In this document: positions 54,735-64,000 of the stretch, piece by piece
How the letters are laid out: each line of letters starts with the position of its first letter
Numbering within the stretch: the stretch's first letter is position 1
DNA from: Gemmataceae bacterium
GTDB lineage: Bacteria; Planctomycetota; Planctomycetia; Gemmatales; Gemmataceae
Length of the DNA stretch: 64,000 nt
Direction: 5' to 3'
Assembly (NCBI GenBank): GCA_019636445.1
Contig: JAHBXO010000012.1
Coordinates: 1-64,000 of the forward strand
Notes under the pieces: generated by a model
What the model was told of the DNA's origin: nothing
Databases searched by the model: none
What the model saw: the letters and a program-made list of their open reading frames with translations, nothing else
Translations under genes and position numbers: made by a program

Positions 54735-56924
54735 TTACCCTTGCACCGGCATGCAGACCTGCTCGAGCAGCCGTTCGCATTTCTCCTGAATGATATCCGC
54801 GAGATTGGGGATCGGTGTTCCCTCTGGCAGCGACTCCCGCACGGCCGCGAGCCATCGCGGGAAGCTGTAGACCATCGCGAACGCATCGAGCGTGACCGCT
54901 TCCAATCGGGCATGGTGGCCGCGCTTCTGCGAGTCGCCCCACAGGGTCTTGCTCTTCCCGGTCAACGACAGATCGTCTTCGGTCCGCATGAGGATGAGGT
55001 GGTCCACAACGGTCGGCTGCACCTCCATCGCGGCGAGCTTGATCTCCAGATCCTTCGGCTTGCCCGGCCCCTTGGCGAGAAACAGCCCGACGCCGACTTT
55101 CCACGGTTGGCCATCCTTGCAGGCCCAATGTGCGAGCGAGACGATGCCATAGGTCGGGTGGTCGCCGTAGCTCCATTCGGGCACGACGTGCTGGAGCCGC
55201 CAGGGGCCGACCTTGACGCCGTGTTCGTGGCACGTCGCGAGGAAACTTCCCAGCGCGGCCTGGAGTTCACGCGTGGCCCCGGTGAGCGCACCCTCCGGTT
55301 CCAGTTTGCGGCGGGCCGAGCGGAATTCCGTCTCCCACAAATCCACGAGCGCCGCCGGGGACAGTCCGGCCCGCGTCATTTCCACGGACGGCACCGGTTC
55401 GGCCGTCACGATCTCGGCCGCCTTCACGCTCACATCGTCGTCGAATCCCAGCAGGGCGCTCACGCGGTTCGAAGGCTCTTCGAACGAAACGCGCGGTTCC
55501 GGAAGAATCGGCACGGTGTCATCCGCGAATGCCCCGCGAACAAAGTTGGCGACGGGTTCGACGCGGGTCGCCGTGTATTCATCCGAAACGATGTGATCGT
55601 AAAGATGACGGAACTGCTGCAACATGTCCCGCAGTGTCGGCTCGGTGCGGGCCGCCTGGACGATCTGTTCCTCGCTGAAGGGATAGATGGAACTTTGCCC
55701 TTCATGCACCGGGAGTTGATCGAGAACCGGCCGCAGCCGCGCTTCGACCACCCGGCGCACGAGATCCGCCGGCGGGGCTTCGAGTCGCAAGGTTTTGACG
55801 GTCCCGTGTCCGGGGACATGGACCGGATTGTTGAGGCGATCCTGGATGTAGCCATCCAGCGAGGGAACAAATCGGTTCCAGAGTCCCCGTTCGGCGAAGA
55901 TCAGGAAGCAAAGGCCATCGATCTGGTGCATGACCTGAACGATGCCCGCGAAGAACGCTTCGGCGACGCGATGGCAGTCGTCGTTCCGGCGCGCGAGGAG
56001 CAGGTCCTCCAACTGGTCGAACGCGACGACCACAGGGATCTTCCGCTCGCGGAGCAGTTGCATCATCACTTTGAAGAGGGCGAGCACCAGATCCTGACGC
56101 GTTGGGCGGACCTGGAAGTCGATTTCGGTAAAGCCGAAGGTGAGGAAATTCGCGAGTTCGCTCTCGTCCTTCAAGAACACGGCCTTGGCGAACCCGGCGA
56201 TGACGCTGCGTCGCATCAGCCCGGTCGCGCTATGCGGTTCGGTCTTTTGGGTGTGCGCGACGATGAGATCGTAGGCGCGTTCCGGTGTCAGGCCCGCATC
56301 GGCGATCGCCTGGCGCACGGGCAGGGCGCCCGGCTTGCCGAGGGAATCGGCCAGCCACTCGCATCGCTCGGCCGCCTGCGCGTGACCGATGCCGAGGCGC
56401 CGCGCCCAGCGTCCAATGCCCGGCGGGGGAAACAACTCGACGCGTTCGTCGCCGGTCAGGCCGCGCAAGGCGCCGATCAGCGAGCCACGAACCAGGTATT
56501 CGCCGATGTACTCCAGCGGCCGGGCGCCCTTCTGCTTGCCGCCGCCGAGCAACGTATCGACGATCTGGAAGAGCAGATATTCCAGGAACTCGGTGTCCTT
56601 CTGGAAGACGCCGGGCGTGACGAGCAACTGCCAGGCACCGCCGGCGCCGTGCTTGATGCTGTGAAGCAAGTGGGTCTTGCCCGCGCCCTTGTTGCCCAGG
56701 ATGGGCACCACTTCGCTGTGGGTACCGATGTCGTTCCGGAATTGATCGATGATCGCGTGCAGGAGTTCTCGCTCGGTGGCGAACAGCTCCGGAACGTGGA
56801 AACGGCTGCAAACGTCGTCGTCCGGATTGCGGGCGAAGTAATTGCGAAACGGATTTCCGGCGAGCTTCAAGGTTTCGCGCGTCGTTCCGGTGGCGGGGTG
56901 GCCGAGTGTCGCGGTCGCGGTCAT
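54735..56924 (-). CDS. Large P-loop ATPase of unknown role
   Basis: This 729-residue cytoplasmic protein has an N-terminal AAA/STAND-like NTPase: Walker A GNKGAGKTHLLHSI near residue 77 and Walker B VVVAFDQLEDLLLA near 304. The middle (about 390-500) is a helical/winged region. The C-terminal 200 residues form a separate mixed domain (LEIKLAAMEVQPTVVDHLILM and the following RLEAVTLDAFAMVYSFPRW). The ATG at 56924 is chosen for its strong AAGGAGGA site 7 nt upstream. The winged-helix gene ends 28 bp before it, so the two make an operon. Similar P-loop proteins occur in BrxC/PglY- and DUF6079-type systems, but I cannot assign it to any. Cdc6/Orc-like origin binding is another possibility. Confidence 0.8.
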   Translation of the reverse strand: MTATATLGHPATGTTRETLKLAGNPFRNYFARNPDDDVCSRFHVPELFATERELLHAIIDQFRNDIGTHSEVVPILGNKGAGKTHLLHSIKHGAGGAWQLLVTPGVFQKDTEFLEYLLFQIVDTLLGGGKQKGARPLEYIGEYLVRGSLIGALRGLTGDERVELFPPPGIGRWARRLGIGHAQAAERCEWLADSLGKPGALPVRQAIADAGLTPERAYDLIVAHTQKTEPHSATGLMRRSVIAGFAKAVFLKDESELANFLTFGFTEIDFQVRPTRQDLVLALFKVMMQLLRERKIPVVVAFDQLEDLLLARRNDDCHRVAEAFFAGIVQVMHQIDGLCFLIFAERGLWNRFVPSLDGYIQDRLNNPVHVPGHGTVKTLRLEAPPADLVRRVVEARLRPVLDQLPVHEGQSSIYPFSEEQIVQAARTEPTLRDMLQQFRHLYDHIVSDEYTATRVEPVANFVRGAFADDTVPILPEPRVSFEEPSNRVSALLGFDDDVSVKAAEIVTAEPVPSVEMTRAGLSPAALVDLWETEFRSARRKLEPEGALTGATRELQAALGSFLATCHEHGVKVGPWRLQHVVPEWSYGDHPTYGIVSLAHWACKDGQPWKVGVGLFLAKGPGKPKDLEIKLAAMEVQPTVVDHLILMRTEDDLSLTGKSKTLWGDSQKRGHHARLEAVTLDAFAMVYSFPRWLAAVRESLPEGTPIPNLADIIQEKCERLLEQVCMPVQG

Positions 56925-56952
56925 TGTTGATCCTCCTTGACGGTCGTTGGCT

Positions 56953-57657
56953 TCAGCGGGCGCTGGCGTAGTAGGCGACATTGTGACCGGCCATCAGGGC
57001 GTACGCCGGTTCGGGCACGGTGTAAAGCGGTCCGGTCCAAGGGTGCAGGTAGATGCGGCCGGTTTCCTGCAACTCCCTCAGGGCATCGTGGAATCGGCCC
57101 ACGGTGCACTCCGGTCGGACGCACGCGATCGCACGATACAACTCCGGAAGCGGGCAGTCGCCCCCGGAGTCCGATCGCCAATCGGCCAGATGGGCCAGGA
57201 TCGACGGTGCCAACTCGTTCGCGTTGGATTGCGATTCCGCCAGGCGGTTGACCGGAACCGCGACGCGAGCGGCGTCGACTCGAGGAATTACCGCGGCCAC
57301 GGAGGCGCGGAGCCCTTCGAGATTTCGAGCCATCCGTTCGGCCGTTTCCAGAAGGCCGCGAACCTGTTCGCTTCGCTCTTCCAAGATCCGAACGAAATCC
57401 TCGAGGATTTTTTTCGGATTCCCGGTATCGGCGAGATGCCGTAGCCCCCGTTCGGTGATCGTGCACAACTCTCGGGACGGTCCGGGGATCGTTTGCAGCA
57501 TCCGTTCGTCCAGGCAGCGTTTGGCGGCGGCCTTGCCCACGGCCGTCTTCGGGAACAATCCCGGTTCCGCTTTCGAAGCGTAGGCCGATACCCCGGCCGG
57601 TTCGGCCGCGGCGCGCGCCAGCGCGTCCAGGATCAAGGGTGTCTGTTTGTCCGTCAT
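56953..57657 (-). CDS. Winged-helix/coiled-coil partner of the ATPase
   Basis: This 234-residue protein has an N-terminal winged-helix-like domain (about 1-77: KTAVGKAAAKRCLDERML and the wing-like TITERGLRHLAD), a helical coiled-coil stretch (about 82-130), and a second winged-helix-like domain at the C-terminus (about 150-234: LPELYRAIACVRPECTVGRFH, then LQETGRIYLHPW). It is likely to bind DNA, or to bridge the ATPase and DNA. I do not recognise a family name. The ATG at 57657 begins MTDKQTPLILDALA. It lies upstream of the ATPase gene in a two-gene operon and is divergent from the gene at 57790, with a 132-bp gap. Confidence 0.75.
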   Translation of the reverse strand: MTDKQTPLILDALARAAAEPAGVSAYASKAEPGLFPKTAVGKAAAKRCLDERMLQTIPGPSRELCTITERGLRHLADTGNPKKILEDFVRILEERSEQVRGLLETAERMARNLEGLRASVAAVIPRVDAARVAVPVNRLAESQSNANELAPSILAHLADWRSDSGGDCPLPELYRAIACVRPECTVGRFHDALRELQETGRIYLHPWTGPLYTVPEPAYALMAGHNVAYYASAR

Positions 57658-57789
57658 GCGGGACGAAATTATCCCGAACCGGCCCGCGACCGCAAGCCCG
57701 ATCGCGCAACCGCACCAATCGCGGTGTCCTCGACCTCTGCGTTCGATTACACTGAACGCGGACACTCCACCCGTACGGTTCCATCGCCC

Positions 57790-58386
57790 ATGACGACGAC
57801 GTGCGCACTCGCCGATCACGACAAGTTTGTGCTGGATACCCTCAAGGACGTGCACAATCGAGGGGCCGAGCTTTACAACGTCGGCGATCACGCGTCGGCG
57901 TTCCGCCTGTATCAGGGAGGATTGATCGTCGCGAAGCCGTTCCTTGCCCACCGACCCCAGCAACAGGACACGATCCGGGAAGGCCTCGAACAGATCGACC
58001 GGTCTCAGGCCGAAGCCAAGTTGAAGGCGTTCCGGCTTCACGAGGTCATCGATCAAATCCGCTCGGAACTCAAGGCGGCGCTCAAACAGCGATCGGACCG
58101 CGAACGCCCCGCCGAAGCGGCCGTATCGGGAATCATCGCAGTAATGGGACAGCCGACCGCGGACGTGGCGGTCTCGTTCATACCGGCTCGCACGACCAAA
58201 CCGCTGGCGACGGCGCGGAGCGAACACGACGGCCGGTATCAAATCGCCACGACGCTGCCGATCGGCGCGTATTTCGTAACGCTGGTCGGCCCGGGCGTGC
58301 CGGAGTACTACGCCAAGCCGGATACGACTCCGCTGAAGGCCGATCTGAAAGCCGGGATAAATACGCTCCATTTCGACGCGAGTTGA
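57790..58386 (+). CDS. Hypothetical protein with carboxypeptidase-regulatory-like domain
   Basis: This 198-residue protein has a helical N-terminal half (about 1-115) with a TPR-like stretch (GAELYNVGDHASAFRLYQGG) and a C-terminal beta sandwich (about 118-198) of the carboxypeptidase-regulatory or transthyretin-like type (VSGIIAVMGQPTADVAVSF and the following ARSEHDGRYQIATTLPIGAY). No signal peptide is seen. I cannot name a function; the C-terminal domain is usually a binding module on exported proteins, so a cytoplasmic location would be odd. It is divergent from the winged-helix gene, and its stop abuts the stop of the convergent GNAT gene. Confidence 0.8.
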   Translation: MTTTCALADHDKFVLDTLKDVHNRGAELYNVGDHASAFRLYQGGLIVAKPFLAHRPQQQDTIREGLEQIDRSQAEAKLKAFRLHEVIDQIRSELKAALKQRSDRERPAEAAVSGIIAVMGQPTADVAVSFIPARTTKPLATARSEHDGRYQIATTLPIGAYFVTLVGPGVPEYYAKPDTTPLKADLKAGINTLHFDAS

Positions 58387-58800
58387 TCAGTCCGTGCCGC
58401 GGGCAATCCAACACGAATCGTGCGGCGTCATACCGATGTGCGGATAGTAATCTCTCGCATGGGGTGCCGCCAGCAGCACGAGGGTCGATTGCAAACCGGC
58501 CGCCTCGTGCGTCCGCCGGATCAATTCCCGTCCAATCCCTCGCCTTTGATAGGCAACATCGACCGCCAAATCGGACAGGTAAACACAGTAGGAAAAATCG
58601 GTGACGGCACGCGCCACGCCGACCAGCCGACCGCCGCACCGGGCCGTGATGATGAGGCCGGCGTTTTTCAACATCGCTTCGATCCGCGCCGAATCATGAA
58701 CCGGCCGCCGTTCCGCCAGCGTGGAGCGCACGAGTACGTCGATGAACTCGTCCGTTCCGAGATTCGGTTCCCGCCGGTACTCCGGCTCGGGATCAGACAT
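58387..58800 (-). CDS. GNAT N-acetyltransferase
   Basis: This 137-residue acetyltransferase of the GNAT fold has the acetyl-CoA pyrophosphate-binding motif [20 protein letters not shown] (about 77-96) and the following HEAAG helix. The end of the domain has [12 protein letters not shown]. The acceptor is unknown; small-molecule amines or antibiotics are common for this size. Its ATG at 58800 overlaps the end of the upstream helical protein by 8 bp, so it is the third gene of a tight operon. Confidence 0.9.
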   Translation of the reverse strand: MSDPEPEYRREPNLGTDEFIDVLVRSTLAERRPVHDSARIEAMLKNAGLIITARCGGRLVGVARAVTDFSYCVYLSDLAVDVAYQRRGIGRELIRRTHEAAGLQSTLVLLAAPHARDYYPHIGMTPHDSCWIARGTD

Positions 58801-59200
58801 CGGGAATCTCCAATTCCTCGATCGGGTCGGCGACGGGTTTCGGCGGCGGCGGGATCGTCACGTTCGCGAAGACTTCATCCAGTTCCCGCACGACCCCCAA
58901 CAACGACGCACAGGCCATCTCGAAGTTGGTGTGCGGGGAATATTCGCGGAAATGGTCGCGAAAATAGTTCGCCGCGCGGCGGATCTTGCCGACCTTTCCC
59001 TTGATGCGTCGAAGGAACTCGGGAATGTCGCCGCGCTCCCGGGCTGGCTCGGCCGCGCGGATCGCGTCGAAGAGCGTGCGCGGCACTTCCAGCATATCCG
59101 TGCTGCCCTGGATCTCCTCGGCATGCTTCAGAAACGTCCGAACCATCCATGCGTGCGCGAGGATCGCATTCAACCGTTCGACCGCCGCCTCCGTCGTCAC
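58793..59200 (-). CDS. Small helical protein of unknown function
   Basis: This 135-residue protein is mostly alpha-helical ([14 protein letters not shown] at about 17-30 and later [17 protein letters not shown]), with a Pro-rich tail ([10 protein letters not shown]). The start is a GTG at 59200 that overlaps the stop of the membrane-protein gene by 4 bp (GTGA); the longer open frame upstream lies inside that gene. It overlaps the GNAT gene by 8 bp. I recognise no family. The short overlaps argue that the three proteins work together. Confidence 0.8.
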   Translation of the reverse strand: MTTEAAVERLNAILAHAWMVRTFLKHAEEIQGSTDMLEVPRTLFDAIRAAEPARERGDIPEFLRRIKGKVGKIRRAANYFRDHFREYSPHTNFEMACASLLGVVRELDEVFANVTIPPPPKPVADPIEELEIPDV

Positions 59201-59895
59201 GATCCGGCCCCCGGCGCGACAGCGGGTTTCGCCGCGGGCTTGTTCGCCTCCGCCGCCTCCTTGGAGTACAGCACGAGGAACGTGCCCACGGCGACCAACA
59301 AGATGCCGAGCGGCAAGTGCCACGACGGCACGGTGAAATCGAAATGCATCGGTTCGCCGGGCTTCGGGTGCCACACCAGGCTCAGTAACGTGTTGACGAG
59401 TGGCGCGAGGCAGAAAATCAACGGTGCGATGTAGATCCGATACGATGCGAGATACTTGACGCGATCGGCTTTGAATCCGGCGAGTTCGGATTCCAGTTCG
59501 GATTTCCGCGCTGCGTCCGGTTCCGCATCCAGCTTCGCGCTGAGGGCCGAGACGCGATCCTCGAATTCCACCTTCGCGGCTTCCGTGGCCTGCTTGCTGG
59601 CGAAGATCACGCAAATCGCGCCGATCGCTCCCATCACTCCGGCCAATCCGCTAAAGACAAGGCCGTTGAACTTCCACACCGGCTGATCTTCCGAATTGGA
59701 AATCATGAGCACGACCGGAATCACGACCGCCATTACGAAATAGGCGATGCCGACGCAGAGGATGGAGGCCAGCCGACCACCGATGGTACCCGGCTTCGTC
59801 GTCAGTTCCGTGCCGCCGTAAAAAATGATCGGCACGTAAGTGCCCCAAGCCAGTCCGGCAATGATCACATAGACCCACCACGGCAGATTCGTCAT
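59197..59895 (-). CDS. Multi-span membrane protein
   Basis: This 232-residue protein has about five membrane spans. The first (WWVYVIIAGLAWGTYVPII) resembles the start of drug/metabolite or GRP-type sugar transporters. Further spans lie at about 43-65, 78-98, 150-170 and 190-210, and a charged segment (108-140, rich in Lys, Glu and Asp) sits between the third and fourth spans. It is too short for a ten-span EamA transporter and may be half a transporter or an unrelated anchor. The C-terminus is Ala/Pro-rich. It is the first gene of the overlapping operon ending in the GNAT gene. Confidence 0.82.
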   Translation of the reverse strand: MTNLPWWVYVIIAGLAWGTYVPIIFYGGTELTTKPGTIGGRLASILCVGIAYFVMAVVIPVVLMISNSEDQPVWKFNGLVFSGLAGVMGAIGAICVIFASKQATEAAKVEFEDRVSALSAKLDAEPDAARKSELESELAGFKADRVKYLASYRIYIAPLIFCLAPLVNTLLSLVWHPKPGEPMHFDFTVPSWHLPLGILLVAVGTFLVLYSKEAAEANKPAAKPAVAPGAGS

Positions 59896-59949
59896 GATTC
59901 GATGGCTCCGAGCGGTTGCGAAGCAATAGTGTATCGGGTGAAACGCCGG

Positions 59950-62475
59950 CTAGGAGGTCGATCGGACCGCTTGAAGCAAAGCTCGACGCACCACGGTTCG
60001 CAATTCGTCGAACCGATAGGGTTTTTGCAGGAATCCGGCGAGTTTGTGTCCGATGGCGGCCACGGATTGTTCGCTGTAGCCGCTGGTCATGACCACGCGA
60101 ACGCCGGGATCGTACAGCAGCAGTTCCCTTAAGGTCTCGTCGCCATCCATTTGGGGCATCGTCCGATCCAGCAAGACCAGGTCGATCGGCTCCCTCGCGG
60201 AACGGTAGACCTCCAGGGCGGACCGCCCGTCGGAAGCGGTGAGTACCGAAAAGCCCATCGTCTTCAACATTTGCCCGGCCAGTTGTACGATCGACGCTTC
60301 ATCGTCGACCACGAGCACGGTGCCGCGACCTCGCCAGAGATCGGTCGTCCGCGATGGTTCGGCCACACGATCCGCTTCACGGGTCGCGGCCGGAAAAAAG
60401 AGACGGAACGTGGTCCCACGACCTGGTTCACTCTCGCATAGGATGCCGCCATGATGGCCGCGGACGATGCCAAGGACGGCCGAGAGGCCGAGTCCGCGAC
60501 CCGTGAACTTGGTCGTGAAGAACGGATCGAAGATTTTGGCTCGGGTCTCCGCTGTCATCCCGGCACCGGTATCGGCGACTTCCAGGACGACATATCGTCC
60601 CGGCTGCAACGGCGGATCGGCGATTGCCCCCGCCAGCGCCGCGGGGTCACAATCGCGGTTCGAGGCCGAAACGGCGATCGTTCCATCCCGGTCGCCGATC
60701 GCTTCCGAAGCGTTGATCACCAGATTCATCACGATTTGCCGGATCTGGGCGGTATCGGCTTCGATCGCCGGCAAGCGAGGTTCGAAATCGAAGCGCAGCA
60801 CGCATCGCTTCGAGATCGAAATCTGCAGCAAGCGAGCCATGTCCTCGATCAGATTCGAAAGGACGACGGGTTCGACCACGAACGTGCCTTTGCCCGAGTA
60901 GGCCAGCATCTGCTTGGTGAGGTCCGCGGCCTGGCGGGCGCCTTGCACGGCTTGCTCGATCAAATCGCCCGCGGTCGATCCGGACGGAAGTTCCCGGCGC
61001 GCGAGATCGCAATAACCGAGGATGCCGGTGAGCAGGTTGTTGAAATCGTGTGCGATGCCGCCAGCCATCACGCCGAGGCTTTCGAGCTTCTGGGCATGGC
61101 GAAGTTGAACTTCCAGTCGCCGGCGGTCCTCCTCGGCCTTTTTGCGATCGGTGATGTCCTCTACGACGGCGATATTCAGGGACGGCGATTCGCCGGGCCG
61201 CCACATCGCCGAAACGTTCAGGTTCACCCAACGAATCTCGCCGTCGGGCCGGAGATAACGCTTCTCGAGGGAGTATTCGCGGACTTCCCCGGAAACGAGT
61301 CGCGCGAGCGACCGGGTCGAGGACTCGCGATCGTCGGGGTGAGTGACCGTCGCGATATCACACGCGCGCAACTCCTGTTCGGACCGGCCGAGGATCCGAC
61401 AGTATCGCTCGTTCATCCGGACGAAACGATTGGTCCGCACGTCGAGTTGGACGACGCCAATGGCGGCCTGTTCGAAGATCACGCGAAAGCGTTCTTCGCT
61501 CTCGCGTAGTGATTCCTCGGCGCGAAGGCGTTCAATGGCGATGCTCGCCAATGTGGCCGCAATGCCGATGGTTTCGAGTTCGGTCGGAGTCGGCAACCGT
61601 GGCTGGTCGTGGTAGATCGCAAACGTCCCCAGCACCCGGCCGGACGACGAGAGAATCGGCTCGGACCAGCAGGAGCGCAATCGGGCGCGTTCGGCCAATT
61701 CGCAAAAGGCCGACCAGAACGGATGGGATGAAATGTCTTCGACAATGACGCGCCGGCCGGTGAACGCGCAGGTGCCGCAGGAACCAACGGTCGGCCCGAT
61801 CGCGACGCCGTCGATCGCGCGATTGTAGAACTCCGGCAACCGTGGCGCCGCTCCGTGGCGGAGGTGCCGTCCGTCCCGATCCAGCAGCAACACCGAACAG
61901 AGTGCGTCGCCGGATTCCGCTTCGACGAGGGCGACGATTTCCACGAGGATCTCGGGCAAGGAATCATTCCGCGCGATGCGTTCCAGCACGGCGGCCCGGT
62001 GGTGTTCCCGTTGCTCGGCCCGCTTGCGTTCGGTGATGTCGCGTGCGATGCCGAAGAAGCCAATCACCGCGCCCGAAGCATCGCGGCACGGCGCCAGGCG
62101 GTCTTCGAGCCAGATATACTCGCCGGTGCGCCCATGGCGGAACCGATAGACGCGCGTCAGGTTCGGCCCGCCGGCGGCCAGTCGCTCCGTCGCCGCCACG
62201 ACCTTCGGCCAGTCGTCCGGATGCACGGCACTGGACCAAAGTTTGGAGTTCGTGCGAAACTCCTCGGGTCGATGGCCCAGAATCTCCGACGATTGATCGC
62301 TGACAAACGTGGTCGGCGCGAGAAGGGGATCTTCGGCGAACCGGACCGACCAGACGACATCCTGCACGTTCTCGATCAACTCGCGAAACCGTTCCTCGCT
62401 GGCGCGAAGTTCGTTGTCCGCATCCGGATTGGTCATGGCTGTCGCACCAGGAGGGCCGAGGTCCACTGACGCCAC
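59950..62475 (-). CDS. Hybrid sensor histidine kinase
   Basis: This 841-residue protein reads PAS (about 25-150), GAF (160-320), PAS (325-450), HisKA with the phospho-acceptor His476 in [11 protein letters not shown], HATPase ([25 protein letters not shown]), and a C-terminal receiver domain (VLVVDDEAS with the acceptor Asp in [13 protein letters not shown]). There is no membrane segment, so it senses an intracellular signal through PAS/GAF domains. No separate response regulator or output domain is adjacent, so the phosphate is probably passed on to a distant partner. The start may be at 62475 or at a Met 13 residues later. It lies 6 bp after the PQQ-like gene. Confidence 0.94.
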   Translation of the reverse strand: MASVDLGPPGATAMTNPDADNELRASEERFRELIENVQDVVWSVRFAEDPLLAPTTFVSDQSSEILGHRPEEFRTNSKLWSSAVHPDDWPKVVAATERLAAGGPNLTRVYRFRHGRTGEYIWLEDRLAPCRDASGAVIGFFGIARDITERKRAEQREHHRAAVLERIARNDSLPEILVEIVALVEAESGDALCSVLLLDRDGRHLRHGAAPRLPEFYNRAIDGVAIGPTVGSCGTCAFTGRRVIVEDISSHPFWSAFCELAERARLRSCWSEPILSSSGRVLGTFAIYHDQPRLPTPTELETIGIAATLASIAIERLRAEESLRESEERFRVIFEQAAIGVVQLDVRTNRFVRMNERYCRILGRSEQELRACDIATVTHPDDRESSTRSLARLVSGEVREYSLEKRYLRPDGEIRWVNLNVSAMWRPGESPSLNIAVVEDITDRKKAEEDRRRLEVQLRHAQKLESLGVMAGGIAHDFNNLLTGILGYCDLARRELPSGSTAGDLIEQAVQGARQAADLTKQMLAYSGKGTFVVEPVVLSNLIEDMARLLQISISKRCVLRFDFEPRLPAIEADTAQIRQIVMNLVINASEAIGDRDGTIAVSASNRDCDPAALAGAIADPPLQPGRYVVLEVADTGAGMTAETRAKIFDPFFTTKFTGRGLGLSAVLGIVRGHHGGILCESEPGRGTTFRLFFPAATREADRVAEPSRTTDLWRGRGTVLVVDDEASIVQLAGQMLKTMGFSVLTASDGRSALEVYRSAREPIDLVLLDRTMPQMDGDETLRELLLYDPGVRVVMTSGYSEQSVAAIGHKLAGFLQKPYRFDELRTVVRRALLQAVRSTS

Positions 62476-62481
62476 GAGTCG

Positions 62482-63750
62482 TCACTTCGCGCCGAGGCAA
62501 TAAAGAAACCGGTTCGAGCGGATGAAGATGCGATCGCCCGCGATGGCCGGGCTGGAGTTGAACGCGCTGCGGTCCCCGAAATCGTTGAGCGCCAGTAACT
62601 CGAACTTGGGCTTCGCGGCCACGACCGCCACGCGGCCGTTGCGTGAGAGGTAATAGATCTTGCCGTCCGCCAGGACCGGCGACGCGTAGACTTCGCCGAT
62701 GCGGGGAATTCGTTCTTCATAAACGATCTCGCCCGACTTGGCGTCCGCGCAGTACGCGGTTTCGTTCTTGTCGTTCATCCAGTACAAGTGGCCGTCATGG
62801 AGGAGAAGGGACGAGACGTTGGAACCTTTCTTACCGGTCCAGAGTCGGCGATCCGCCGTGACATCGCCGGTACCGCCGCCGCGGACGGCGAGCGCCCCGC
62901 CGGACCGGCCGCCGATGCAGTAAACAACGCCATCTTTCGCCACCATCCCCGGCACCATGTACCAGTCGATTCCCGTGTCGCAGGTCCAACGGATGGTCCC
63001 CTTGGCGGGGTCGATACCGAGGACCTTGCGGAGCATCGCCACGACGATCTCGGTTTTTCCGTCGATCGTCTGCACGATCGGCGTATTCCACGATTCACGG
63101 ATGCCCGGGATTCGCCAAACTTCCTTTCCCGTCTTGCGATCAAGCGCGACGATTTGGTCACTTTCGACGCTGGCGTTGATCACGACGAGATCGCCAACCA
63201 ACACGGGCGAAATGGCACTGCCCCAGTCATGGAGTTTGGAACCGACGTCCGCGGTCCAGAGATGATCGCCGGCGTGCGAGAACGCATGCACACCGGACTT
63301 GCCGAAAAAGGCATAGAGTCGATCGGCGTCGATGGCGGGCGTACTGGAAGCATAACCGTGCTCGTCTCGGATTTTGGGTTGCTCGGGGAGTTTCGGGGCC
63401 ACATTCTTCGTCCAGCGAATCTCGCCGGTCGCACGGTCCAAGCAATGAACGTGGAGCCGGAGCCGGTCCTGTTCGCCGCGATCCTGGCCGGGCACGTTAT
63501 AGCCGCTGTAGCTGGTCAGAAAGATTTTGTCGCCGTGGATCACGGGGCTGGACGTCCCAGCACCGGGCAGTGCCATTTTCCAGACGAGGTTTTCCGTCGC
63601 GCTCCATTTGACGGGAAGGTTTTTGGCGGTGCCGACGCCGAATCCGTTCGGTCCGCGAAACCCCGGCCATTCCAAGCCGGGCTGCGCCGCGACGGAACCG
63701 AGGCTCAAGCCGATTCCAACCAGACTCCAAAGCGATGTACGCAACGACAT
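62482..63750 (-). CDS. Secreted PQQ-like beta-propeller protein
   Basis: This 422-residue protein has a signal peptide (MSLRTSLWSLVGIGLSLGSVAA) and then LEWPGFRGPNGFGV, the standard opening of planctomycete PQQ-like propellers. Repeated blocks such as HCLDRATGEIRWTKNV and VALDRKTGKEVWRIPG mark propeller blades. The PQQ-binding and calcium residues of real alcohol dehydrogenases are not evident, so catalysis is doubtful; outer-membrane assembly (BamB-like) or binding roles are alternatives. The histidine kinase gene starts 6 bp after its stop. Confidence 0.9.
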   Translation of the reverse strand: MSLRTSLWSLVGIGLSLGSVAAQPGLEWPGFRGPNGFGVGTAKNLPVKWSATENLVWKMALPGAGTSSPVIHGDKIFLTSYSGYNVPGQDRGEQDRLRLHVHCLDRATGEIRWTKNVAPKLPEQPKIRDEHGYASSTPAIDADRLYAFFGKSGVHAFSHAGDHLWTADVGSKLHDWGSAISPVLVGDLVVINASVESDQIVALDRKTGKEVWRIPGIRESWNTPIVQTIDGKTEIVVAMLRKVLGIDPAKGTIRWTCDTGIDWYMVPGMVAKDGVVYCIGGRSGGALAVRGGGTGDVTADRRLWTGKKGSNVSSLLLHDGHLYWMNDKNETAYCADAKSGEIVYEERIPRIGEVYASPVLADGKIYYLSRNGRVAVVAAKPKFELLALNDFGDRSAFNSSPAIAGDRIFIRSNRFLYCLGAK

Positions 63751-63850
63751 GGGAATCCCCGGTAACGAGTGGTCTCGCTACCGAGGATTTCAAACGATCG
63801 CCGAGGAAAAGGAAACAGCAAAAACCCGAAATGTCTCTGCGAGGGCAAAA

Positions 63851-64000
63851 TCAGATGCTGGTGCTGATAAACCCTCGGAGCAGGCCGCCATGTCGCGCGA
63901 CCTGGCTACGGAGGTTGTTGAATACGGGTCGATCCATTTCGGTCTGACGGGTCACGAGGTAAACGCCGTCGAAGGCCGGACTGGTCGCATCGCGGTGGGG
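63851..64000 (-). CDS. C-terminal fragment of a protein cut by the window edge
   Basis: An open minus-strand frame enters from the right edge and ends at a TGA at 63851-63853, giving 49 residues. The sequence (AFDGVYLVTRQTEMDRPVFN and the rest to FISTSI) has ordinary protein composition. The family cannot be told from so little. It is co-directional with the PQQ-like gene, 100 bp away. Confidence 0.6.
   Translation of the reverse strand, partial: PHRDATSPAFDGVYLVTRQTEMDRPVFNNLRSQVARHGGLLRGFISTSI

Noticed and set aside
57739..57759. Small inverted repeat GCGTTC/GAACGC in the divergent promoter region
   Set aside because: Six-bp arms are expected by chance at this GC content; too weak to call an operator.

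Overview
The window looks like a chromosomal segment of a GC-rich planctomycete, most likely from the Gemmata-type lineage. This is inferred from gene content: three separate pairs of DUF1501/DUF1552-type proteins with cytochrome-like DUF1553/DUF1592-type proteins, an ECF sigma factor coupled to a polytopic Ser/Thr kinase, a surface protein with an N-terminal RPRMEALEARDVPA signature, a thioredoxin/PDZ protein, and a long MoxR/DUF58/VWA operon. Most of the window reads as ordinary core and accessory chromosome.

Layout. Positions 1-1772 are the end of an integrated element: a tyrosine recombinase whose gene begins next to the 3' end of tRNA-Phe (1773-1845). Positions 1895-4010 hold a small lipoprotein gene and thiC with a TPP riboswitch, all on the minus strand. 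Positions 4136-18401 are plus-strand: a thioredoxin/CxxCH/PDZ protein, then a 13 kb series of MoxR ATPase, DUF58, two VWA membrane proteins, a large membrane-anchored protein, a 1042-residue coiled-coil Gln-rich secreted protein and an alpha/alpha-toroid protein. Positions 18418-25136 are minus-strand: a DUF1592/DUF1552 pair, a beta-helix protein and a DUF3473-type polysaccharide deacetylase. A giant TPR protein (25224-29417) diverges from the deacetylase. Positions 29642-38655 are minus-strand: ECF sigma/kinase, a DUF1553/DUF1501 pair, and clpC. Positions 38977-54679 are plus-strand: a beta-propeller/FG-GAP surface protein, a DUF4331 protein, a TPR protein, asd, truA, aroA, a small EF-hand protein, a third DUF1553/DUF1501 pair and a MurQ-sugar kinase fusion. 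Positions 54735-64000 are mostly minus-strand: a P-loop ATPase with a winged-helix partner, a three-gene overlapping operon ending in a GNAT acetyltransferase, a hybrid histidine kinase, a PQQ-like propeller and a gene cut by the window edge.

Two signals are worth most attention. First, four long inverted-repeat hairpins with unrelated sequences but similar architecture (29-36 bp arms) lie 4-49 nt upstream of start codons (thiC, the DUF58 gene, the membrane gene at 12309, aroA). One is bracketed by a 19-bp direct repeat that includes the stop codon of the upstream gene. Second, the two-gene ATPase plus winged-helix module at 54735-57657 has no recognised assignment and could be a DNA-targeting or defence-like system, but that is conjecture. 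All functional calls come from motif recognition by eye; no database search was possible.
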